Assembly: GCF_036492245.1 (NCBI RefSeq)
Contig: NZ_AP025286.1
Coordinates: 682,001-746,000, forward strand
Source of the DNA: Treponema bryantii
GTDB lineage: Bacteria > Spirochaetota > Spirochaetia > Treponematales > Treponemataceae
Direction of reading: 5' to 3'
DNA: 64,000 nt
Below the pieces are notes generated by a model that was not told the origin of the DNA, searched no databases, and was given only the letters and a program-made list of their open reading frames with translations. Positions 30,201 through 42,200 of the stretch are shown one piece after another. Position numbers and translations under genes: made by a program. The number at the start of each line of letters is the position of its first letter. Within the stretch, counting starts at the first letter, position 1.

Positions 30201-33200
30201 ACAATCGAACTTGACGTATCGAATTTAGGATCTGGAATTCACAATGTATGGCTTAAAGCATATGATGTACAGGGAAACTCAGCTGAATCAGAAAAGCTTC
30301 CATTTACAATAGACAGAACGATTCCTTCTATTACAAAAGATAAATTCATTTATGAATCAAATGAAATAACAGATGATGATTTTATCGGAAAGAATGAATT
30401 AACAGTTGAAATTGAAGCCAGTGATGACAGCGAAATAATTAAGAATATTCATTACGGAGTATCAACAACAGAAGGTGTTGAACCTGAAAACTGGAATATT
30501 CAGACAGAATATACAATCGTTCTGAACAATACTCAGAATGCATTGCAGAATGGAATAAACTTCGTATATGTAAAAGTTGAAGATGTTGCCGGAAATTATA
30601 GTGTTCCATTAATTAAAGCAATCATTAAGGATACTATAAAGCCTGGTAAAGCAATCATTTCAAGTACAACACATAAATTTGCAAGCGATATAAAAGATGT
30701 AGAACTAAATACTACAGCTTCATTTGTTCTGAAACCGACAAGAACATCCGGAGCCGGAATTAAAGGTTACAGATATTCTCTTGAAGAAGGCGTTTCAGAA
30801 ACCAATACCCGCGTGATAACTAGCGGAACCATTGAGTCAAAGTCAATGGAAATCCTGGACTTTGAGGAACTTGCAGATAATAAAGAAAATGAGTTCTATT
30901 TCCTTAAGGTATGGTGTATCGGAGGAAATGACTTAGAAAGTGATGAAACAATTTATAGCTTCAGAGTCGATACAACACCACCAGCAGGTTTATATATTTC
31001 GTTAAATCCACAGGTAAATTACGATAGCACCTATTACTATAATGATGATGTTACAAATGTAGCCTGGAACATTCCAAGAGATTTAACAGGTATTGAAAAA
31101 TATGAAATTGAAATTACAGCAGAAGGAGAAAAACTTTATAGTGCTGATACAAAGAATACTTCTGCAGTAATTAATGTAAAGAATCTATGCAAAGCAAAAG
31201 CATTAAAAGCTGGTAAACTTGATGTTAAGGTAACAGCATATGATTATGCAAAGAATAGTGTAGAAGCAGTTCGTTCATTTAATTTTGATTATGAAGCTCC
31301 AGTATTTGAGAATGAAATCAATATTGAAGAAGTTGAAGACAATCCTGTTGCCAGAAAGATAATTTGGGGAAAGATTACAGATGCTCAGTCTCAATGTGAA
31401 CAGGTTGTAATTGAATATACAAGACTTGATGAAGAAAATGCAAAGAGCAACAGAGTTGTAGTAAATACAGAAAATAATGAATTACCACAAGAATATACTA
31501 TCTCTACATTCAGAAATGATACTGCATACTTCCTGAGTGTAACTGGTTATGATAAAGCCGGAAACACAGCAGCACTTGAAAAATGTTTTGCAGTAGGAAA
31601 TGCAGTTGTTCCAGAAGTTATCAGATCTGAATATAAAGAGCTTTCAAATGGAATTATTATTACCGGTATAAAGGAAAAACGACCAGGTTCAGTAAAACTT
31701 ATAAATGGTAAGTTAATCCTGCCGGAGAATATCAAGGTTTACGGAATTAAGTCAGTTAATGGAAATGCAGTAAAAGAAAGAATCAATGAACTGAACATTG
31801 CAAATGGTACATTGATTGCACAGGATAATTCAATTCCGACTGCAGAATTTGATTCTTCAACAGATATTCTAAAATATGAAACACAGTGTGGACAATTCAT
31901 ATTTGAAAATCAGAACTTTATTTATGAAGCAGAAAAAGGAATTGCACTTGCAGATGTAAATGTTGAAGTTCCTGTTGAAAATAAAGTTAAAGATACAGAA
32001 ACAGTTCATTTTGAGAGAATTGAATTAGGATATCCAAATGCCCTATATATCAATGCAATTTCAAAAGTTTTGGATACACCAGTAACAGTAAAGACAGCCG
32101 GTTTTGATATTCAGAACGTAAATAAGGTAGAAATTGCAGGTGAATCTTTCAAATTAAATAACAGCAATAGCAGCATATTCTTTGAACCAAAGAATATCAA
32201 TATTGTAACAGCCAGCCAGGATAAAGAAATTCCTCTTACAAATACATATACAGATTCGTCATTTAATTCGGTATATGGAGATATTGACGGAACAAATCTT
32301 GAACTTGTATTGAATGATGTTACATATATCGTAAAGAAAGCCGGAATAAGCGGAAACACAATTAATATTTATGAAGCAGAAGTAGAGCTTCCTGAAGGAT
32401 ATACTCCATCAAAGTTAAACATCAAAAACTTCTCAATTGATGATGAAAGTCTTGAAGTAACACAGGGAAAATATTTCGAAGCAGAAAGCCTGACTGTTAC
32501 AGAAAATGGAATTACAGTAATTGAGAACGGAAGTGTTACAATAGGAAAAGACGGAAAGCTAGTAGTAAGCGGAATCTTAAATATTGGAACTGCATATGGT
32601 GCAGTTGAAGTTACAGATCTTGAAATAAAGAATGACGGACTTGATATTGAAAAAGGCTGTAATGTTTCCTCATACAGTTTCGTTCTTTACGGATATAATG
32701 TAAGCGTAACAAAAGCAATATATTCAAAAGACAAGCTTCTTATAAAAGAAGGTGAAATTGAAGTATACGGTTCAAAATTCAATATCGAAGATCTTGGAAT
32801 CGATACATCAGTTAAAGACAGCGTATACAAGGCAGGAACTGCAAAAGGAAGCAGCTCATTTAATTCAGGATATACAGCAGAGCAGAATATAAGCGATCTT
32901 GAAATTGATTCTGAAGGTGTATTTGCAAAAGAATTAAAAGTTCCTGTATTTGGAGCTGGTGAAGCATGGAACTTAAAGCATGTTCTGTTAAGAGCTTCTG
33001 GAACAGTAAGCGTTACTACAACAGATGAATATAATACTCAAATAAACGGATATGATATTCAGACAAAGAAAACAACATTCAATGGCAAAGAAATTGTTGT
33101 AGAAAACGGAATAATCACAAATGCAAACGGCTTTAAGGATAATAAACTCAATATTGCAAATGTTACCTTAAACTCAAATGCCCTTGTTTCAGGTGGTGAA

Positions 33201-36200
33201 ACTGCTCAGAATGAGGTTTATACTCTCGACGGCTGGAATGTAGTATTTGATAAACTTTCCCTTGCCAACAGCGGACTTACAGGTAAGGCAACCGTACAGA
33301 ATGAAGATGAAGATTATGAAATCGAAATCGCATTTGAATCATTTACAGTAAAAGCTGACGGAAGCTTTGCTACAGGAAAAGTTATTGAAGAAGACTCTTA
33401 TATAATCAAGAATGAATATTATTTTGAGATTTCTGATGCAAGTATAAAACAGAATGCAAATAATAATAAATACGAAATAGAATCTTCAAAACCAAAACTT
33501 GTTACAGGTGAAAATGAATCAATACAGTTATCAAAACTTTATATTGATTCAGAAGGAACTTTAAGAATTGATACATCAAAGAATAAATATACATTTACAA
33601 CTTCAAACGGTTGTGAAATGGATATTGAAGAAACAAGTTTTGATGGAGAACAGTTCTATCTGAAGGGAAGCGGAAAACCTGGAGCATTTACAAACTACAG
33701 TACCGGTGATGTCACACTTACACTTTCACCTGCAATGAAGGTAAGCAGTGAATATGCAGATATCGATTATAACTATACTTACAAGGGCTGGAACATTAAG
33801 GGCCATGGAGTACAGTACAAAAAGAACTATATAGAAATCGTTTCAAACGTAGTTACATTCAATGGAACAGAAATTGAAGTAGGTGATTTACTGTTCTCAA
33901 TGGATGGAACACTCCTTGGAGAAAATATTGCTCCACAGGATACATACATTTCAATGATTTCAGGTAATTCAAAAATAACAGAAACAAGATTCTCAGAAGA
34001 AGGTCTTTTTGCAACTGTAAATATTGCATTACCGGAAACTTTCAAGAACTCAATTCTGGCATATAATTCGGTATGTTTACATCCAGATGGTAGTTATGAA
34101 TCTGAAACAGTAATCAGTCATGCAGAGATTCCTCTTGGAAAAGTAACATTCAATTTTGATTATGTATCACTTTCTAAGAAAGGCTTGAGCATCGGCTATG
34201 CATCTATAAAAGTCCCTGAACTTGATAATCTTTCAATTGAATTAAAAGGACTTTCAATCTCAAATAAGGGAAAGGTTGAACTTAAAGGCTGTGTAACATC
34301 ACCATTCCGTTTGTGGAACATGACCTTTGCAATTTCAAAGCTTTCTATTGATGAAGATAAGATTGACTTTAAGGGAACAATCAGACTTCCTGAATCATTA
34401 CCAGGAATACTTTCTGGAAGAACAGTTGGCATCAGAAACTTCTCAATCGGTCTCGATGGAAAGGTAAGGGAGTTTGATGCAAGACTTGAAGGAAAGTATA
34501 CAATCCCATTCCTTGATTCATTTGCACTTACAGTAACATCTGTTGGAGTTGCATATAAGAATGAGTCTCCTTGGATTATGATGGAAAAAGCATCCCTTAT
34601 ACTTCCATCAACATACTGCATAGATAATATTTCTATAACAGATGTAGCATTCAATCCTGTTAAGGGAGAATTTGATTTTGATACAATAAAGGCTGATACA
34701 AGATTAAGTACAACATTAAGCGGAATTACATTTAATCTGACATCAGTTTCCATTACAAAGGCAATGACACTTGGATTTACAGGAAATGCATTCTTTGGTG
34801 GTGAAGAACTTCCGGATTTCATTAAGGGTAAATCTGTAGAATTAAAGCAGTTTGAAATCAAGTCGGATGGAAAACTTGGAAATATAGAAGTAGAGCTTTC
34901 TGGACTTGGAGGAAAGCTTTCACCGGACATTGATGTTGTAGAACTTAGGGATGGCTCTCTTGCAGTAAAGAAAGAAGACGGATCTAACAGTCTGTATCTT
35001 AGTGTATCGGGAGCTCTTGAGTTTACAGACCGTGCACCAGAATTCCTTCTTGATGCAAATGGAAAGGGCGGCGTGGCCCTACGTCTTGAAAAGTTTACGA
35101 TTGACGCTTCTAAGCCTTGTATAACAGAGCTTAAGGCAGGACTTTCAAGAAAAGTAGATGGACGATGGTCAAATAATGCCGAGGAAATCAATTTTGATCC
35201 AAAACTCGGTGAAACACAGCTTAATGATGTATATGCAGCATTCAGCTATAACGGAGAAACAAAAGAAGGAAGTGTAACTCTTTCCGGAGGTCTGATACTG
35301 CCGGATTCGCTGCCGGATGGAATAAAAGGCACCGAAGTAAGGATTAATAAATTCGAGATTGGTCTTGACGGACAGGTAAAGGAGTTCGGAGCAGAATATA
35401 ATATTGAAAAAACTGCAATTGGAGATGTTGAATTAAAGAAGGTACATCTGGGCGTTGATTATATCAACAGTGAGCTTGAGTATAGTGTGGGAGCAACAAT
35501 GGTTCTTCCTAAAGACAAATTTATGGAAGGTATTGGAGGTCTTACTACAACAGCAAGCCTTAAGTTTACAGCGAACGAACTTAAGTATGTTAATGCAAAC
35601 TTCAATATAGGAGATACAAAGATACTTAATAGCCTTGAGATAAAGGGTGCAAGCATCGGAGTTTTGAAGAACGGAAAGGATGCACTTTTATTCTCATTGG
35701 CAGGAAGAATTGTATTACCGGAAACTCTCCCAGACGGACTTAAGGGAACAGAAATTACAATAAGTAGTTTTACAATTAGCCAGTATGGAGAAATTCTAGA
35801 CATTGATATTGGAGCTAGAAATATCGGAGCAACGCTGTTTGGTCAGCTCCAACTTAGCGGTGGACGTGTTACTGTTTCAAAAGGAAGCGCAAAAAATGAG
35901 CTTTTAATTGATGTCGGCGGTATGCTGTCATTCGCAAAGACAAGCAACGTACCGGATGGACTGAAGGATGCTTCATTTGCAATCAATAAGCTTCAGGTTT
36001 CAACTGCATCGGGACTTGTAGCCTTTGATGCGGGATTAGGAGAAGGTATACAGTTCCAGGTTCTCGGCGGCGTTGACGTATATGTAAACAGCCTTTCCTT
36101 TAGTGACAAGGGCTTTAATGTATCAGCCGGAGCAGGACTTTCATTCCCATCCGTAGATTTTGGCGGGGTAAGGTTTGATGTAGCTCTTGATATGTTGTGG

Positions 36201-39200
36201 AATGGAACAATAACAGCATTTAATGGAGGGCTTGGAGAACTTAATGTAAATATAGCAGGTTTCAAGGGTTCTATTAAACAACTTTATGTCGGCAAGTTTG
36301 ACAATACGAGTGACTTTATGGTAACGCTCAAGGAATGTCGCCTGACATTACCTGACAACTTTGGATCAATGGGAGGTTCTTCCGTTGCTCTTAAGAATGC
36401 AACCTTTGATCCTAATACTGGTGACTTTAACGGCGACTTTGAACTTCCAGCTTTAACAACAGAGATTGCAGGCTTCAAACTTATACTTGACGCACCGACA
36501 ATCAACTTTAAGGAATTTAAAATTGAGTTTGCAAAAGCATCTCTTGACCTTCCATCATTCTTCAATGCAGCGGGAGCTAATGTTAGCCTATATGATATTG
36601 TAATTTCTTCAAGAACAGGACTTAGTATCGGAGGGGCAGGTTTTATGCTTCCTGACTTTAAACTTGGAGAATTCGGCTTTAGAAATGTAGGTGCAGAGTT
36701 CAGAATGCAGGACGGACACTACTTTATATCAGGTCATGGAGGAATAATCCTTCCAAATGTCGGAGAAATCGAGGCTGCTCTGTGCTTTACAGAAGTAACG
36801 GAAGTATATCCTATCGGACTTAAGCATGCATACTTCAGCTTTGAAGCTGCAACGGGAATCCCTCTTGGAGCGACAGGTCTTAACTTAAGTGGAATCAGAG
36901 GTGGACTTGGCTACGGATATCCTGATGAGGTTCCTGAAGAATACAGGAATCTGTTCGGTGAGAAGGGACCTAGAGTCCAGCTTGGACTTACTGTAAAAGA
37001 TACTTCGGGCGGTAATATTGTAAGGATGACAGCCGACACTTGGATTGATATTGAAGATCCAACTTGGGTACTTGAAGGAAAAGCAACAATTCTTAAGGGA
37101 ACCCTTAATATATCTGCAGAGGCAGCTGCAATTATTAAGAAAGACTGTTTTGCAACAGGAATGAATGTACATCTTCTATTTATTCATGGAAGCATAGAGC
37201 TTTACATCTTTGACCAGAATGGAACACTGAAGTTTTCAGGACAAGGTAAAGCAAAATTCTTTATACCAGAAGCATATATTTATGATGGATGGATTATAAA
37301 TATACCACCATTTGATGTATCACTTGGTGGACTTGGGGTAATGTTTGGAGACTTTACAAATGGAAAGAGAGGTTTCCTCGGTTACATTGATCTTGAATTC
37401 TTCTGGATAAATTGGGGAAGAATAGGAGCCTTTGTTGGAACCGGTGGTCTTGACCTTAGAGTCTCAAGTTATGATATATGCAGACCAGAAGGAATCAGTT
37501 TTGAGGAAAAGAGTAGAAGCGTCCGTTCTCCAAATGTAAATATCCTTGATAAAAATAACTCAATGATTGGAAAGAATCCTAGCGGAACAATATACAAGGT
37601 AGTAATTCCTGGTGGAAAGCGAAGCCAGAAGCCAGCGCCTTTGTATAATAAACCTGTAACAGGACTGCGTAAATCTACCGGAAATATTGGTCCACAGCTT
37701 CAAGAAATGCCAGAGCCTGATACAGAAGCTCCTGTTAAGACTTCATTTATAATCGGATATCTTGAAGGAGATCCAGAGTTTACTCTGTATTCACCATCTG
37801 GAAAGAAATATAAGGCTGGAGAAGAAGGAATTGATACTCAGTATATAGAAAATGGACTTCTTATCAATATAGATAATCCTGAGGGTGGTGAATGGACTAT
37901 CAGTGTAGATAACATGGCAGAAGGTACCTATGAGCTTGCAGCCTTCGGAGTTGATAGAATTCCTGAAGTAAGTGTAGAAGAGCCTTCAGATGGCTTACTT
38001 AATGTTACGAATAGTGTATATGTAAGTGGTTCTACATCAGAAAAAGAAAAGGAAGTCTACATTTTTGCAGGAGAAGATGAAAATGCACCTGGAATAGAAC
38101 TCGGTTACCTTATGAGTGATTCAGAGGGGCATTTCGCTGGCTATGTTCCTACAGACAATATAGCTGACGGAGAATACATGATTTTTGCTAGGGTGCTTAC
38201 AAAAGATGGTATGTATTCACCAGCCGGAGTAGCAGGTGGAAGATATAACGTAAGCAGAAGCGGACTGAAGCTTAAGAGTCCTGAAAATGTATATGCGATA
38301 GAAAGTGAAGACAATAAAGTTAAACTTCTGTGGCAGAATACAAACGGCAGAAGAACTTCAGGCTATAAGCTTAAGAGCACAAAGAATGGAAAGGAAACTA
38401 TTGATGACCTTGGAAACATTACGGAGCTTTACATTTCAAATTATCAGAGTGGAACAGAGGTGTCATTCAGCCTTTGTGCATATGATGAATACGGAAATGA
38501 AAGTGACTACACTCAGGGTATAGGCTTAACCATAGGAGAAGAAAAATCTGAGCACAACAGGGTTTATGTAAAAGATAAGACTGTTGAAGTAAAGGTAAAG
38601 AATGGAGAAACTGCAGAGTGTACAGTAGATGTTTCATATAAGAACTGGAAGGATGAAGTTTCATATGTACAGGCTTCAAAAGTTGATACTGGAAGAAAAG
38701 ATTATAATGAAATGTCTGACGAAGATTTCATAGAGCTTTTAGAGAAGGGAGATGAAAACTCATATTCTTCTGAAACAGAGAATATAGATGTAAGCTTCGA
38801 TAAGAATATTCAGGTATCAAAGGGTGGAAACCTGTTGAAAGTATATGTTTCTCCATCTGACATCTGTGCGGAAGGTGACTATATAGTAGAGTGTGAAGTT
38901 GCAAATGATAATAACCCTTCAAATAAAGACAACTTTACCTTAAAGATTACTGTAGAGAATCCGAGTCCAGTCATTACGGGAATTTATCCAGAAACTATTG
39001 ACGGAACTCATGAGAATGAAGTTACTGTTTATGGTTCTGGTTTTGTAGCTGGAACAAGATTCTTCCTGGACGGAACAGAGCTTGTGACAGTTCCGAATGA
39101 GGCTGAAAATCTGTCTAATAAGACAGTAAAGATTCCTGTAATTAAGGAAAGAGGAGAACATATCCTAAAAATTGTTAACAGTAAAGGTGAAAGTACAGAA

Positions 39201-42200
39201 TATGTACTTTCAGTCATGGTTCCTTCATATGATATAAACCTTTATACGACAGAAATTTCCCTTAATAAGGGTGATAAGGGATGTTTCAACCTCAGTGTTT
39301 CTCCTTTTGACGGTTATACAGAAGATGCTCAGTTCAGTGTAGAAGAATGTAGTTCGGAACTAGCTGTAACACTTCCTGTAATCAGAATGAATGGTGAAGA
39401 CTGTATTGAAGTAAATACAGACCAGGCTTCAGAAGGGGATTACATCATAAGAATCAAAGCTTCTTCTGGAGTTGTATTTGAGCTTAAAGTTCATGTTATA
39501 GAAGACAAGATTTTGCCTGTAATTACATCATTCAATCCGTATAAGCTGAACAGGGGAATGGAAGCTTCTGTTATCGGATTTGGTTTTGGAAACACTGGAA
39601 AACTATATGTAAATAATGATGAAATAAAAGTTATTTCATATACAGATTCAAAGATTGACTTTGTAGTTCCGAATGATACGGAAGGAAACTCTGTTTCTAT
39701 CTTTGTAGAAAATGCAAACGGAAAATCCGAAGTAATCATAAAGAATGTATATGATTATAACTTTACAGTTCATATTCCAAATGATGTATGTAGAATAAAG
39801 GCAGGTCAAAGTGAAAAAGTGAACATTGCGCTCAACGGCTATGCAGATGATATAAAGCTTAATGCATATACAGATGCAGATGCTCCATTTGAAGTAAAAC
39901 TTTCAAAGACACTTGTTTCAACAAATGCCCTGGTAGAGATGCAGATTGACTGTAACGAAAAGGCATCTGCAGGTGAATATATTGTAGTATTTACTGCAGA
40001 AGGCAACAATATTAATGTTACAAAGAGTATAAAGGTTATAGTCTGCGATGATATTAAGATTGTAACGGAAACACTTCCTCAGGCAGTGCTTGGTGTAAGA
40101 TACGAGAGTAGTCTTGAAGCCGAGTCTGACGGTGAAGAAATTGTATGGAAGATAAGCCGTGGTGCTCTTCCTGAGGGAATTAAACTGAATGGTACTTCTG
40201 GAAAATTGGAAGGTGTGCCTGCTGCTAGTGGTGAATATATCTTTACTGTCTGCTGTGAAACAAAGTACTATACATATTGCGAAAAACAACTTGTTCTTAC
40301 TGTACAGGACGAAATCTGGCAGACAGTTGGAAAGAATGGCGGAAATACAAACAGCGTTGTAAGTGATATTCCTTCTGTGAGTCAGGAATTGTGGAATGCA
40401 GAACAGAATGATGCTATTGCACAGATTTACAGCAACGGAAGTAAGGTTGTAACTCTTACCAAGGCCGGAAGAATGTCAATTTACAGTGAGCGTGGAAAGC
40501 TTCTGTATGATTCAAAAGATATTCTGTATAAGAGAAGCTTCATAACAAACCGCTGCTTCTATGGAATTACAAAGGACGGAATTCTTGAAGCTAGAACTCT
40601 TGAGAAGGGCTTTATAATATGGAAGCGTGAGGATGTAAGGGAGATGAGCTTTAATGCATCTGTACTTCTTGTTCAGACTTCTTCAGGTACATTGAGAATT
40701 GATCCTGTAAGCGGAAGTCTTCTTGAAGAAGTAAATGCAAACCTTACAGGCTGCAGCCTTGTATGGAATAACGAAAAACTGTACGGCTACAGCGGTAACA
40801 AACTGTACGGACTTTATGGAATAGAAAGCCAGGCAGAAGTAAACGGAAGAATCCTTAAGGTAAGTGCAGATGCACAGGGCTTTGTAGTGCTCTGCGAAAA
40901 CAGTCTGTGTGAGTTGACGCCAGACCTTGAACCTGTAAAGGAAAGCATAATCAGAAATGATGAGAATGCAGGTCTTGCAGTCCTGAATAATGAAATCCTT
41001 ATTTCTGACACTAATGCTTCTGTGCTTTACGACCGTGAAACCCTTAAAGTTGTGAGAGTCTATGCCGGCGGAGAAAATGCAGCACTTGCAAATGAGAAAC
41101 TTGTAACTGCAGGTCCTTCAAAGCTCAGTGTAAACAATATTTACAGCGGAAAGGAAATCTGGAGTGTAAACGGAATCTTTACTGCTCTTGCAATGTGTAA
41201 CGGAAAACTCTATGCGGCTGATAAGAATATACTCAGAGTTTATGGTGGAAGCAGCAATGCATCGGCTCCTGAAGTAAAGGTTACATATGAGCCTGAGGTA
41301 GACGGTGTTGACGGCTGGTATAAGTGCCTGCCTTCTGCAACTATTATTGCAGAAGATAAGGAAACCTATGTAGAAAGCGTATGGTACCGTTTCAACGGCG
41401 GAGAATTCATGCAGTATACAGAGTCGTTTGATACTGTAGAAGGCGAGAATGTAATAGAAGCTTATGCATATGATTCAAAGGGCATGAAGAGTGATACCTT
41501 AACAAGTGTTATCAGAACGGATATTACAAAACCTGTAAGCCAGATTCATATATCTGCAGAAGAAAATGCATACGGCTGGTATGAAAAAGACCTTTCTGTA
41601 CGCTTTACTGCAAACGACGGCGGTTCTGGAGTAAATAGAATTGTCGTAAACGGAAAAGTTTATGACAAGCCTCTTGAGTTTACGGAAGAAGGAATCTACG
41701 AGCTTAAATGGTATGCAGTAGATAATGCCGGAAATGCGGAAGAAGAAAAGAGTATTGTAATAAGACTCGATAAATTCAAGCCTACAACTGGAATTGAGAT
41801 TCTGAGCGATAAGGGTATGAGTATTATAAGACTCAATGCTTCAGATTCAGCTTCTGGAGTAGACCGCATAACCTATAGAATTGATAAGGGAAGTGAAACT
41901 GTATACGACGGTGAAATAAAGCTCTATGATGCAGGACGTCATACAATCTACTATAAGGCATATGATAAGAGTGGTAAGGCTTCTAACGAAGAGTATAAGA
42001 TCTTTACCATTACGAAGGAAGACGGAAAAGCAAGTCTTATGGCATTTGCTAAGCTAAATGAGACAAAGCGTAATGTCATTACTCCATTCTTCTATGACAG
42101 TATGATTTATGAAAATGATGCACCTGACTATACTAAGTGGCCGTACCATTACTGGGAGCGTGCGTACCTGCACACATTACCATATTATGTAACAGGCGGC

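Noticed and set aside
34196-35191. 331-codon minus-strand open frame inside the giant gene
   Set aside because: It is antisense to clearly patterned protein sequence, rich in Ser and Pro as expected for an antisense shadow, with no start context.
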